From Punica granatum (taxonomy: Eukaryota > Streptophyta > Magnoliopsida > Myrtales > Lythraceae), in the NCBI RefSeq assembly GCF_007655135.1, contig NC_045129.1, positions 39,433,122-39,497,121 of the forward strand: a stretch of DNA of 64,000 nucleotides. The letters are read 5' to 3'. The notes under the pieces are model-generated. The model was not told the DNA's origin. It made no database searches and was given only the letters and a program-made list of their open reading frames with translations. The translations under genes and the position numbers were made by a program. Shown here in pieces: positions 35,463-47,070 of this stretch (position 1 is the stretch's first letter; each line of letters begins with the position of its first letter).

Positions 35463-36390
35463 ATGGCCAATGCCAATACCTCCTACCCGTTTCCCTCTAA
35501 CCTTAATGTGGCGAACTTCGTCACCATTAAGTATAACAAAAACAATTTTCTATTGTGGGAAACACAGATTGTGTCCCTGATCGAAAGTCAGGACCTTGTC
35601 GGTTTCCTCACCGGAGAGACTGCAGCACCAGCAGAGACCATTCCAGGTGCCAATGGGGAAAGCTGCCACTCCAAATCCGGATTTCTCATCTTGGGTACGC
35701 ATCGATTGGCCTGTGAAATCATGGCTCGTTGGGACCCTATCTGAAGAAGTTCTGGGCTTGCAGTTGGTTTAAAAACCACTGCACAGGTATGTAAGGCTCT
35801 AAATGAACATTTCGCTTAGCACTCAATTGCACGTGAATTTGATTTACTGAATCAACTCCATCATATTGAGAAAGGAGATCTTTCCCTTAGCAAATATCTC
35901 AAAGATTTTAAGTCCATATGTGATCAATTAGTTGCGATTAGGAAGCCTGTTTCAGAAGTCAATAAGGTCTTCTGGCTGCTTGAGGGTCTCGTAGACAAGT
36001 ATGAGTCCTTCAAGATCCCCACACTCCGTCCACCGATTCCCAACTATGATGATGCTGTCTCACAGCTCAAGGGCTATGAGCTGCGCAACAAATATCTCCT
36101 CCGAGCTACCCCCTCTCACTCTGTGGTTTTTGCTGCCCAAGCTCTAGGAGATTTTCGCAATTCCAACAGGGGCCAAGGTGCTCCTCGAGGGAAAGGATCC
36201 TCAAACCGTGGTGGCTATTCTCACCAATCAAATCAGCAGAATAACCATTGTGGCTTGAGTCACTCTGGTTCATACAAACCTGGTGTTCCGACATGTCAAA
36301 TCTGCAAGCGTCCAGGACACACTGCCCTAAAGTGCTATGATCGCTTCAATAACAACTATCAGGCCACTGATATCCCTCAAGCCTTGGTTG
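35463..36390 (+). pseudogene. Copia gag remnant (plus-strand element)
   Basis: Begins MANANTSYPFPSNLNVANF at 35463. A stop and frameshift at about 35740 break it. The second frame continues LSKYLKDFKSICDQLVAI, the UBN2-type gag core, and ends in a Gly/Asn/Ser-rich region followed by one zinc knuckle CQICKRPGHTALKC (CX2CX4HX4C) at about 36296-36337. Gag packages the RNA in intact elements. Confidence 0.8.
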
Positions 36391-37732
36391 TGCTTCATGT
36401 CACAGACCCCACTGATGAGGACTGGCATCCTGACACCGGCGCAAATGTCCCTGTTACAAACGACCCAGGTCAGTTAATGGTTGGCGATGGTGATTTACTT
36501 CCTATTACATATACTGGGACCGGTCATATTGGGACTTCTTCGAGTTCTCTGCCCTTGAATAATGTCCTATTGGTACCTGACATCAAGAAGAATTTGCTAT
36601 CTGTATCACAATTAACTGGCGATCACCCCTGCTATTTTGTGTTTGATAATGCTGGTTTTTGTATGAAGGACTCGAAGACACACCGAGTTCTGGTCATGAG
36701 AAATAAAGATCAGGGCCTCTACACTGACAGAAGCACTGGATGGGCTGCCTTCTTCTCTAGCAGGAATAAATCTACCTCCATGGACGTGCGGCATCAGCGC
36801 TCGGGGAACTCTCATGACCGCATTCTACACCATCTGTGGAAGCAAGGCCAAATTTCTATTTTATAATAGAACTAGTCCCCATCTATGTGAAAGATGCCAG
36901 CTTAGTAAAAGTTCGAAACTGTCGTTCTCTCGCAGTAATTCAATGAGCTCTTTCCTATTGCAAAAAATACATTGTGACCTATGGGGACCTGCCCCTATTT
37001 CATCTATTCAAGGTTTCTGTTACTATGCCATTCTTGTGAATGATTTTTCCCATTATTGTTGGCTTTATCCTCTTACACGGAAATCGGACTTTTCCGGAAT
37101 ATTCATTTCATTCCAAAAGATGGTTGAGAATCAATTTGATCATAAAATTAAAGCTTTCCAATCCGATGGTGGAGGAGAATTTACTGGGGCGAATTTTCAG
37201 GCTCATCTAACTATTTGTGGCATCTTGTATCATGTCCCGGCACGCCTGAACAGAATGGCATGGCTGAAAGTCGACACCGTCAAATGGTTGAGATGGATCT
37301 TGCAATGATGTTTGATGCTTCAGTGCCTTTGTTTTATTGGGTTGAAGCCTTTATGACGGTTGTCTTTATTATTAATGGCTGCCATCGACCTTCTTGTTTA
37401 TGAAGAGCCCGTATATCCTCCTGTTTCATAAGAAACCCGATTACACTTTACTTCGTGCCTTTGGCTCTCGGTGTCGTCCTTATCTCCGCAATTATTCGGC
37501 AAATAAGTTTGAACCGCGTTCACTACCATGTGTGTTCTTAGGGTACAGTGAGAAGAACAAAGGCTATCGTTGCTCGCATCTCTCTAATGGTTGGGTCTAT
37601 ATATCTCTTCATGTTATATTTGACGAATCGTGCTTCCCGTTCAGGAACTCTTCCCAGGAAGCAAACTTTGTCTCGGGGGGAGTCTTCCATTTGGGATACC
37701 ACTCGAGAATGGGCTCCACTTTTCAATTCTGA
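36391..37732 (+). pseudogene. Copia protease and integrase remnant (plus-strand element)
   Basis: The protease motif reads DWHPDTGANVPVT (DTGA intact). LLSVSQLTGD follows. The integrase part contains HLCERCQLSKSSKL, IHCDLWGPAPI, LVNDFSHYCWLYPL and FQSDGGGEFTG. Frameshifts occur at about 36840 and 37250, so the usual PEQNGMAE segment is split between two frames. Several segments keep good similarity, but no single frame covers the protein. Confidence 0.8.
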
Positions 37733-38039
37733 AGCTAGCCAATCTACTGGGTCATTTCCCTCCCGGTGCATCAGCTGCTGTCTCGTCTGATCAACTGCCT
37801 TCTCCCGGTGCAACAGCAGCTGTACCAAACATGTCGCCTTCTCCTGGCCTAATTTCTGCTGGATCCTCGACTGCCACTTCCATTGACAACCTACATTCCT
37901 CTGATTCTGCTGTGCACACTGGTCTTCCGCCACCACAATTGCCCCCTGAAGTTCTTGTTAATGCTGAAACAACTCTGTCTGCTCCTCCTGCTGTGCCACA
38001 CGGTTCTTGTTCTCAAGCGTCTCCACTCTCGATGCATCC

Positions 38040-39385
38040 AATGATCACCCGAGCCAAGGCTGGTATCACCAAGCCTAATCCCAAGTATGCCCATCTTTTT
38101 GTCTCGGGTAGCGCTGCTGAACCTCGAAGTGTCAAGGGAGCTCTTAAACATTCTGGCTGGATAAATGCTATGCTGGAGGAACTACAAGCACTCTAGAAAA
38201 ATAACACCTGGGAACTTGTTCCACGAGCTCCCAAGAGGAACGTGCTTGGCTGTAAGTGGGACTTTAAGACCAAACTCAACGCGGATGGCACTTTAGATCG
38301 TCTTAAAGCCCGGTTAGTCGCTAAAGGTTTTCACCAAGAGGAGGGGGTCGATTTCTTTGAAACTTTCAGCCTGGTAGTCAAACCGGCCCCTATGCTAATT
38401 GTTCTCACTCTGGCTGATGTTTGGAATTGGCCCGTTCAGCAACTTGATGTTAAAAACGCCTTCTTGCATGGCGATCTTGATGTACCTGTATATATGGAGC
38501 AACCACCAGGCTTTCGTGATGATGCACGTCCTGGTCATGTTTGTCTCTTGAGGCGAGCCCTTTATGGACTCAAACAGGCACCGGAGACCTGGTTCGAGCG
38601 GTTCAGTGATTTTCTCACTCAATATGGCTTTCTTTGCATCTCAGCTGATTCTTCTCTGTTTGTGTTTCATCAAGAGCATCACATTAAAGTTCTCCTTTTA
38701 TATGTTGATGACATTGTCGTGACAGGGGATTCGGCTTCCTTACTTGCTGACCTTATTATAGCTCTTGGTCATGCCTTTTCGATGAAGGACCTTGGACCAC
38801 TGCACTGCTTCTTGGGTGTTGAGGTCACCCTACACCTGCTGGTCTTTTCCTTTCACGCAAGAAATATGCATGTGATGTACTTGTTCGTGCCTCTATGGGA
38901 CAGTGCAAGGCTATCGCCACCCCCATCGCTCTCAAACAGCCATTAACCAAGTCTGATGACCAGGCCTACCCTGATCCGTCTTACTGTCAGAGAATTGTTG
39001 GTGCTTTGCAATATTTAATTCTCACTCGGCCGGACATCTCTTACTCTGTTAATGTAGTTTGTCCACAGATTCATTTTCCTACCATGGCTGATTTTCTGCG
39101 AGTTAAAAGTATTCTTCGTTACATTCGGGGTTCTTTGGACTTTGGTCTTCGTATCCTATCTACTAGTGGGCTGAACCTTCATGCTTTTGCCGATGCCGAT
39201 TGGGTTGGATGCAAGGAGACACGTCGTTCAACAACAGGCCTTTGTGCCTTTGTCGGAGCTAACCGTGTTTCCTGGGGAACAAAGAAGCAGCAGACCGTTG
39301 CACGTTCTACAGCCGAAGCTGAGCCGAGCACTTGCTGTTGCTGCCGTTGAGCTCACATGGATTTCTTATATTCACGATGCAATGC
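38040..39385 (+). pseudogene. Copia RT and RNase H remnant (plus-strand element)
   Basis: RT motifs: WDFKTKLNADGTLDRLKARL, VKNAFLHGDLDVPVYMEQPP, ALYGLKQAPETWF and LLYVDDIVVTGDS (catalytic YVDD). A stop at about 38194 precedes RT and a frameshift near 38830 follows it. RNase H continues as HAFADADWVGCKETRRSTTG and VARSTAEAE, breaking up near 39330. Similarity ends near 39385. Confidence 0.85.
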
Positions 39386-39480
39386 CCACAAGCGATATTG
39401 TGACTGCAATTCACGATATCTCCTCACTAGAATCCAATCCAATCCAAAATAATATAAAATGTTGTATGCGCGCCTAATAT

Positions 39481-40692
39481 AAGGACTCAAATAGATCTTT
39501 CTACATATATATCTACAAAGACATACCCGCCCTATAGGAGCAATTATTAATCAGATTAATAATTCTTCCAAGTGTCAAGTGGGCTTGCAGACTACGTACG
39601 AAAGTCAAATTGACCAAGTCATTCAAATGCATTTAACAAATTAAATGGACAAATTAATTATTATATTTTTTATTAGTAAATGAAATTTAATTTACACAAC
39701 AATATCCCTGACATTAATCAATATCGTCGTCACAGAACTTCTAGAGAGGGAAATAACAAGGAGGAGGATTTTATCGTGGATGATGGATAATGAGTTGATG
39801 ATGTGATGCCGATGCATGTTGAACTACCTCATTATTCTCAAAGGAAAGAGCAGCCCTCCGATCCGAGACAACCAGGGACCTGACTTAAAGATGTGTGACC
39901 CATAAATCGTTTTTTGAGGTGATAGAAGAGTGTGTATAGAACCTAGCTAGTAGATTCAATTATTTTCACTAATAAAGCATGATGTCATATATTGGAATCC
40001 CACCATTACCAGTAGTTGGAAAATCATACTGCACTTTCATTAATTCCAGGATCACACATATCTTCTGTTATCACAGAAGCTTTGGAGAAAGATGAGATGA
40101 GGATCTTATCATATGTCCAACCAACGGTCCAGCCCAGTCCAGTTGCAAGACGTACGGACAGGTTCTCCTGTATGTCTAGTTGCACGTCCGCTGAGTACTA
40201 TATAGTATGATGGTTAAATGGGCCATAGTTGACATTCGGCCCAGCAAAAGATATGGGCCAGGTGTCTTCCAAGGTACGGCTTCTTCAGCAAATAGATAAT
40301 GGGCCGAGAGAACCTCTCAGAGGCCCATACTTATCGGGCTAGTGTTTCTGGACTGCCTATGGATTGGGGGTTCGTCCTATAGCTAGTTTAACTATATATA
40401 AACTGGGTACCCATTATTTATTCTATTCTTACATTATATATTTCTTCTTTCTTTTCGCCGATGAGACTACCGGACGGGCATTCTAGCTTACTCTAACTCT
40501 GACTGAGAATAATCGCGGTTCGGGTATCGGCTTGGCCCTTGGCACTTCGTTTTCTTTTGGTAAATGTTGTTTGTGTGAACATTATTAGAAGCACACTCAA
40601 CCCATTTCACTTTGCTCATGTGATTTGATTATCGATCAATCACGACTAACCTAGTTATATAGTTTCGTTATGTGCAGATGTTATAATTATCT

Positions 40693-40730
<38 letters not shown>
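39481..40730. other. Intergenic between the two Copia elements
   Basis: No gene. The stretch 40380-40680 (a TATATAAA-type motif near 40395, then T/C-rich sequence, ending before the microsatellite) has the look of an LTR, but no partner copy is visible. It ends in an (AT)n microsatellite at about 40699-40730, into which the next element inserted. Confidence 0.4.
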
Positions 40731-40735
<5 letters not shown>

Positions 40736-41344
40736 GAAAGGAATGTGCTCGACCAAATGATAACGCAACGATTAATCTTCCTCCCCTACTATTGTAATCG
40801 AGATAAGAACCAATCAAATCAACCAACAAGCGGTAAAGAAAGAACACCAAGAATTTTACGTGGAAAATCCCGATGTGGGGAAAAATTACGGGACCAACTC
40901 CGAATCAACGATCTACTATCAATGAAGGTTATACAATGTTTTTCATCAAGGGTAAACCCTTGGATCACCAAACTCAAGAGAAACACTCTCTTGGATCACC
41001 AAAACATTAAATTCGTCACCCACACCGGGTGGTTTACAAAGTCAGCTGAAATAGCACCTACAGAGCTCAAATAGGAATTTTGACCGTTCAAAACTTAGCC
41101 CCACATGTCGTGAAGCTGCTACCAAAATTTCGTCTCAATCGGAGTTCGTTTGATGTCCCGATCGAGGTTTGATCTCCAGCTGCACGCTGGAAAAACAGCT
41201 TTGCTGCTCTTTGTATTTTGCTGCTTTGTACTGCTAATCAGATCTAAATTCTGCCGCCTCTTGCTGAAAAATAAAAGTGGGTTCTTGGGCCTATTAAAGC
41301 CCGATAAAAGCCCAACTTCCTCCAAATTGGAGGGATACCCAACA
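40731..41344 (-). repeat. 3' LTR of the TNT1-like element
   Basis: Direct repeat of 45380-46018. Shares ACCAAATGATAA, AAGAATTTTACGTGG, TCATCAAGGGTAAACCCTTG and GATCTAAATTCTGCCGCCTC. It is the 3' LTR because transcription runs on -. Confidence 0.9.
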
Positions 41345-41392
41345 AACTCCCCCTCCCGACTATTTGGAGGCTTCGAGCATACCGGCTATACT

Positions 41393-42939
41393 TCAGCAAA
41401 CATGGAGTTTCTCCCTAGCGAGAGGTTTTGCCATCATATCAGCTCCATTCTCGTCAGTGTGCACTTTGTCTAATTTCACCAACTTAGACTCCAACACATC
41501 TTTAATCCAATGAAACTTCATATCGATATGTTTCGACCTCGAATGGAAAGTGAGATTTTTACAAAGATGAATGACGCTTTGGCTATCAGAGTGCAGAACA
41601 TACCTTTCTTGCTTCGAGCTCAACTCTTGCAAAAACTTTTGCAACCACAACATCTCATTGCAACCTTTGGTCACCGCAATGTATTCGACTTCCATTGTAG
41701 ACAAAGCGAGGCATTTTTGAAACCTTGATTGCAATGAGATAGCTCCCCCTGCAAAAATCATCAAGTATCCCGAAGTGGATTTCCGGGAATCGATATCTCC
41801 AACCATATCCGCATTCGTGTAGCCCACTAACTCCGGCTTACCAGTGCCAAAGTGTAAACACACTTTGGATGTTCCTCTGAGATACCTCAGGATCCACTTA
41901 ACCGCATTCCAATGCTCTTTCCTCGGATTGGAGAGAAAACGACTAACTACACCAACATAATGAGCGATATCTGGCCTTATACAGACCATGGTATACATTA
42001 AATTTCCTACAGTTGATGAGTAAGGAACTTTCTTAATCTCTTCTTTCTCATTTTCACTTGTAGGACATTGCTTCGAGCTAAGTTTGAAATGAGAATCAAG
42101 TGGTAATGAAACTGGTTTAGCATTACCCATGTTGAACCGATCCAAAACCTTCTCAATGTACTTCTCTTGATAAAGCCAAAGTTTTCCACTCGATATATCA
42201 CAAGAAATATGCATCATAAGAATCTGCTTTGCCGGTCCCAAATCCTTCATTGCAAAGGACTTGCTAAGCTCTTTTTTCAACTCTGCAATATTGCTCATAT
42301 CATGACTAACAAGCAACATATCATCCACATATAATAGTATAATGATAAAATCACCATCCGAGAATTGTTTTACGAACGCAAAATGATCTGAAGTTGTCCG
42401 TGTGTAGTCATGGCTCAACATGAAAGAGTCAAACTTTTTGTACCACTGTTAAGGTGATTGCTTAAGCCCATACAAGCTCTTCCTCAGCTTGCACACCAAA
42501 TGCTCCTTACCTTTAACTCGGAATCCTTCAGGCTGCTCCATATATATTTCTTCCTCCAAGTCACCATGTTGGAAAACTGTTTTTATATCGAGCTGCTCAA
42601 TCTCCAAATTCAGACTAGCTACTAGTGCGAGAACAACTCGGATAGATGACATCTTGACAACGGGCGAGAAGATCTCATCGAAGTCAACTCTTTTTTCTGG
42701 TTGAAGCCTTTCACCACTAGTCGAGCTTTGTATCGAGGTTGTGAGTTCTCTGTCTTCAACCTATAGACCCATTTGTTCTTCAATGCTCTCTTACCTTGCG
42801 GTAGCTTCACTAGGTCATACATGTGATTCTCAAACAATGAGTTCATCTCTTCATTCATCGCCTTCAACCAGTGCTCCTTGTGCTCATGAGCCACAGCTTC
42901 ATCATAGCACTCTAGTTCTCCCCCGTCTGTCAGTAACAC
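41393..42939 (-). pseudogene. RT and RNase H remnant of the TNT1-like element
   Basis: Three minus-strand frames in series: 42622-42939 (HWLKAMNEEMNSLFENHMYD .. KNKWVYRLK), 42449-42652 (LDIKTVFQHGDLEEEIYMEQ, LYGLKQSP) and 41393-42421 (LLYVDDMLLVSHD, then RNase H RKSTSGYLMIFAGGAI, STMEVEYIA, HIDMKFHWIKDVLE). The RT active-site YVDD is retained, but the usual TAFLHG reads TVFQHG. A stop near 42450 and a frameshift near 42640 separate the pieces. Confidence 0.88.
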
Positions 42940-43418
42940 ATATTCATGAGGTAGATATCTTGTAGAGGGTTGTCTTACTTTGTCAGATCATCTAGGTAGA
43001 TTATCTGCAGGCTCTAACTACAACTGTGAGCTTGTATCATCCTCAGTCACATCATCATCTACTTGAGGAATCTCACCCCTAGTCATGGTTTCTTTATTCT
43101 TACCAGGTACCTCTTCTACTCGATGTTCTACATCAACTGGTATAGGTATATAGATCTCGTGAGGATTGCTTAGTTTGGCATTCTCTAACTTCTGCAAATC
43201 CTCGATTATCTGGTATCAAAGAGTACAACATCCCTGCTCCTGATGATTTTCTTGCTATGAAGGTCCCAAAACCTGTACCTGAACTCTTCATGTGCATAAC
43301 CCAAGAAGATGCAATGTTTTGCCTTGGCATCGAGCTTCGATCTTTCATCTCAAGGAATGTGAACAGATGCCCTCCACTCGAAGACTCTGAGATGCTTGTA
43401 CGATACTTCCTTGCCGAT

Positions 43419-44282
43419 TCACACCTGCTGGGGTACATCTCCATCAAGTGCAACTGACGGTGTAAAATTAATAAGATCAATCGCTGTCCTCATCGCCTCG
43501 CCCCAAAAGGACTTAGACAGTTTCGCCTGAGAAATCATACAACGAACCCTCTCAACAATTGTGCGGTTCATCCTCTCTGCAAGCCCATTCTGCTGTGGTG
43601 TTTTCGGTATCGTCTTCTCAAGTTTGATCCCATGAGTCATACAATAGTTCTCGAAATGACCCATGTACTCACCACCATTATCAACTCTGACACATTTCAG
43701 CTTCATGCCCATTTCTCTTTCTACTGCTACATGGAAGTTCTTGAAAATTTCAGTCACCTAATCTTTAGTTCTCATAGGATAAGTCCAAACCTTCCTGAAG
43801 TGATCATCTATAAAGGTCACAAAATAGAGAGCACCTCCAAGAGATCTATCCGACAAGAAACAAACATCAGTATGCACAAGATCAAGTATATGATCGCATC
43901 TAGAGGGACGACTTATAACAAAAGAAACTCTCATATGCTTACCAGCTAAACAATGATCACAAGCGCTCAAGTGCATACCTTTAACGGGCAAATACTGCTT
44001 TCTAGCAAGAATTTGAATACCTTTCTCGCTGATATGCCTAAGTCTCTTGTGCCATAGCTCGATAGGACAATCTTCAGCAACATTAACCTGACCGTAATTA
44101 TGCCTGGCACACAGCTTGTAGAGAGTCTCGGTCTTTTGACCCCGTGCCACAATCGTCGAACCCTTGGAGAGCTTCCATTTCTCATTGCTAAATTCGTTAC
44201 TGTAGCTTTCATCATCAAGCTGACCCCTCGAGATTAGATTAAGGCGAATTTCTAGAACATGCCTCACCTTTTTTAGAAGCAA
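43419..44282 (-). pseudogene. Pre-integrase and integrase remnant of the TNT1-like element
   Basis: 43758-44282 on - reads LRLNLIS-type sequence, then LWHKRLRHISEKGIQIL (GAG pre-integrase), CDHCLAGKHMRVSF and DLVHTDVC (start of the integrase core), ending in a stop. After it, 43419-43757 reads VRVDNGGEYMGHFENYC, TPQQNGLAERMNRT and SFWGEAMRTAIDLIN. The single stop between them, and later shifts, prevent a continuous integrase. Confidence 0.88.
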
Positions 44283-44389
44283 CTTGCAGCCAAGCTCGGT
44301 CTCTAGACAGACATCTCACAAATATCGACAATCTTGCATGACTGTTCATTCCCCATTCTCACATAACCATAGTCCCCGGTAGTGTAAGA

Positions 44390-44852
44390 TGAGAAGAAAT
44401 CCCGATGACATGAAACGAGGCACATGTATTTGCAACCCAGATAGAATCCTGACACGTGAAATTCACATAGGCTTCATCATAAACGATGTAGGTCTCTCCA
44501 TCGAGTGCCACTGCTGCAGTATCATCTTCTTCATTCTTGCTCTCATCGTTGCCATTTTGATTCCTCTTCAGAGCTCTACACTCATTTTTGTAGTGTCCCT
44601 CTTTTCTGTAGTGATAGCAAGTGACCCATTTCCCCGTCTTTGACTTTGATCTACCACTCGATTATCATGTGAGTTACCATGCTTGGAAGAGGAATTTCTG
44701 CTTTGATTTCTCCCTTGTTGTTCAGTAACCAAAGCTTCAGATCGAATGGAAATCCCAGAGCTTTTCTTTCTAGTCTCCTCATTAAATAAACTTTCTATCA
44801 TCATGGCCAACGATAGCTTCCCATTTAGTGCAGAATTGCTCAATGCAACCAC
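44390..44852 (-). pseudogene. Gag zinc knuckle and protease remnant of the TNT1-like element
   Basis: The minus-strand reading includes a knuckle-like CYHYRKEGHYKNEC, in which the second Cys of the usual CX2C is Tyr. Further on, WVANTCASFHV stands where the family has the D-[ST]-G-A protease active site, so both the Asp and the Gly are replaced. These are direct readings; loss of function follows from the known catalytic role of the Asp. Confidence 0.8.
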
Positions 44853-44897
44853 AAGTATGTTCCAGTTATCCGGTAGAGTCCCTAAAAGTAGACAAGT

Positions 44898-45326
44898 CTA
44901 CAACTCATCAAGTAGTATTATCTCCAAGTTCGTCAACTGGTTAACAATATCCTGGAAATTACTCATGTGCACAACCATATCACCTCCATCATGGTAACGA
45001 AGATGAACTAGCTTCTTCACGAGAAAGGCCTTATTTTGCGGCGTCTTCCTCGTATAGAGATTTGTCAACTTATCACATAAAGCTTTCGCATTTGTCTCAT
45101 GAGCAACATGATGATAAATACTATTGTCTATCCACTGCAGAATTAAACCGATAGTCTTCCGATTTGTGCGTTCCCAAGCCTTATCATCTTTATCTTTTGG
45201 TTTCGCAGAATCCCCTTCAATGGGATCATACAAGTCCCTGCAAAATAGAAGAGCCTCCATCCGAGACTTCCATATAGAGTAGTTGGTTGCATTCAACTTG
45301 AACATAGATCCCGTAGACTCCTCCAT
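44898..45326 (-). pseudogene. Gag N-terminal region of the TNT1-like element
   Basis: Starts MEESTGSMFKLNATNYSIWK at 45326 on the minus strand, about 40 bp after the PBS. It continues MEALLFCRDLYDPIEGDSAK and VAHETNAKALCDKL, the UBN2/gag core of TNT1-type elements, and stops at DEL near 44898. Confidence 0.85.
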
Positions 45327-45365
45327 CTCGAAAACAACGAAAAACTCAAACTTTTCAAAACCGAG

Positions 45366-45377
45366 GCTCTGATACCA
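45366..45377 (-). other. Primer-binding site of the TNT1-like element
   Basis: GCTCTGATACCA on + reads TGGTATCAGAGC on -, complementary to initiator tRNA-Met, two bases from the LTR end. Confidence 0.9.
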
Positions 45378-45379
45378 CT

Positions 45380-46018
45380 TGTTGGGAAAGGATGTGCTCA
45401 ACCAAATGATAATGCAACGATTAATTTCCCCCCTACTAGTGTAATCGAAATAATAACCAATCAAATCAACCAACAAGCATTAAAGAAAAGAACATCAAGA
45501 ATTTTACGTGGAAAACCCCGATATGGAGAAAAACCACAGGACCAACTCTGAATTAACGATTCATTATCAATGAAGGTTATACAATGTTTTTCATCAAGGG
45601 TAAACCCTTGGATCACCAAACTCAAGAGAAATACTCTCTTGGATCACCCAAACATCAAATTCATCACCCACACCGGGTAGTTTACAAAGTCAGCTGAAAC
45701 AACACCTACAGAGCTCAAATAGGAATTCTGACCGTTTAGAACTTAGCTCCACGTGTCATGAAGTTGCTACCAAAATTTCGTCTCAATCAGAGTTTGTTTG
45801 ACGTCCCGATCGAGATTTGATCTCTAGTTGCGCGCTGGAAAAACAACTCTGTTGCTCTTTGTATTTTGCTGCTCTGTACTGCTAATCAGATCTAAATTCT
45901 GCCGCCTCTTACTGAAAAATAAAACATAATAAAAGTGAGTTCTTGGGCCTATTAAAGTCCGATAAAAGTCCAACACGATTTGAGCCAAATTTTCTCCAAA
46001 TTGAAGGGATACCCAACA
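45380..46018 (-). repeat. 5' LTR of the TNT1-like element
   Basis: Direct repeat of 40731-41344. It is 25 bp longer: it has extra bases near 45921-45935 (ACATAATAAAAGT) and near 45974-45993 (CACGATTTGAGCCAAATTTT) that the 3' copy lacks. Confidence 0.9.
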
Positions 46019-46277
46019 ATATATATTATATGCATTCATTTATCGAGAATATTATTCCATATATATAATAATTTCAGTGGAATTGGCGGTATGTATATCT
46101 TATAATGAATGTGAACTGTTGCAGCACCAATATTACATAAGGCTTTTCGATATGATAAGGGTTTTGTGTTTGTACATAGAAGAGAGAGATGGCGGCAAGA
46201 TCCGTCCTTTCAGTCGTGGAGTCGAGGATTAACAACGACGGCCGCCTTGTCCCCTTCTATTACATTTTAACCATTAA
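46019..46277. other. Intergenic, AT-rich
   Basis: AT-rich flank of the retrotransposon, without a gene. Confidence 0.4.
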
Positions 46278-46595
46278 TGATCCGTTTGATTTTACAATTA
46301 TATTTTTAAAATTTTAATTCTAACTTTAACTCTACTCACTATACAATAAAATTTAACAATACAATTATTACTTTTATTATTTTCTTTAATTTTTTTAACC
46401 ATTTAATTTAATTTTTAATATTAAATTCTATCAACTATTAATTATTTTTTTCCACAATTAAACAATACAATCATTACTTTTTCTCAACTATTCATTACTT
46501 TTTCACACTTTTTCTCATAATTTAACAACACAATCATTACAACTCAAATTAAAATCAAAACTCAACTCTATTTAACTCTAAAACCAAACATACCG
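46278..46595 (+). mobile_element. AT-rich MITE, family A, best-delimited copy
   Basis: Flanked by TAA at 46275-46277 and 46596-46598. The left end TGATCCGTTTGATTTTA and the reverse complement of the right end CGGTATGTTTGGTTTTA are terminal inverted repeats. The interior matches the copies at 17.1, 17.4, 18.3 and 19.5 kb. TAA duplication and short TIRs point to a Tourist (PIF/Harbinger-type) MITE. Confidence 0.8.
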
Positions 46596-46598
46596 TAA

Positions 46599-47034
46599 TA
46601 ATTCATAAAACGGAGACATATGTACAAGGACAGGCGAATAGGTTATAACCCCAATAAGAAATTTTTTTTGCACGTGCTCATGTTATATTGTCTCCTCACG
46701 TATTTTAAACACAGGCTTTGCCTGTGCATATATATATATGTGTGTGTGTGTGATGGTAATTACATTATCCAGCAAAAGAATTACATTATTGCGCATATGC
46801 TTATGAACAAGAAGCCAGCAGATTATTATTCACTGTCAATAAGATTGGACACAAAATGAAGTTGAAATAATAATTAAAAAAAGGGTGTAGAGCAGTGACC
46901 TCACATGGTAATCAAAAGATTTCATGCTCGATAGTCGTAGTAAAATTACTCGTACCCTTTTATTAGGATCGGCGAAAATTGGCCCAGCCCAAAAGCCCGA
47001 TCCAGCAAATCTTCGGCCGGCCCGAAAGCCCACT

Positions 47035-47070
<36 letters not shown>

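Larger units (their letters stand above)
34913..39480 (+). mobile_element. Ty1/Copia retrotransposon, degenerate, no 3' LTR seen
   Basis: The primer-binding site TGGTATCAGAGC lies at 35420-35431, so an LTR should end just before it; a candidate start, TGTTGTGAGTTTCTCCCACC, is near 34911-34913. Gag starts at 35463. Order gag, protease, integrase, RT, RNase H is the Copia order. Multiple stops and frameshifts interrupt pol. After RNase H homology (about 39385) I found no repeat of the 5' LTR, so the 3' end is truncated or replaced. The left boundary is uncertain. Confidence 0.8.
40731..46018 (-). mobile_element. TNT1-like Ty1/Copia retrotransposon, full length but broken
   Basis: Flanked by two direct repeats, 40731-41344 and 45380-46018, both starting TGTTGG and ending ACCCAACA. 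On the minus strand the PBS (45366-45377) adjoins the right LTR, and a purine tract (CCCCCTCCC on + at about 41349) adjoins the left. Coding order on the minus strand is gag, protease, integrase, RT, RNase H, with TNT1-94-type motifs. The LTRs differ by many substitutions and indels, so the insertion is old. Both flanks are (AT)n, which fits a 5-bp ATATA duplication but gives no independent proof. Confidence 0.92.
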
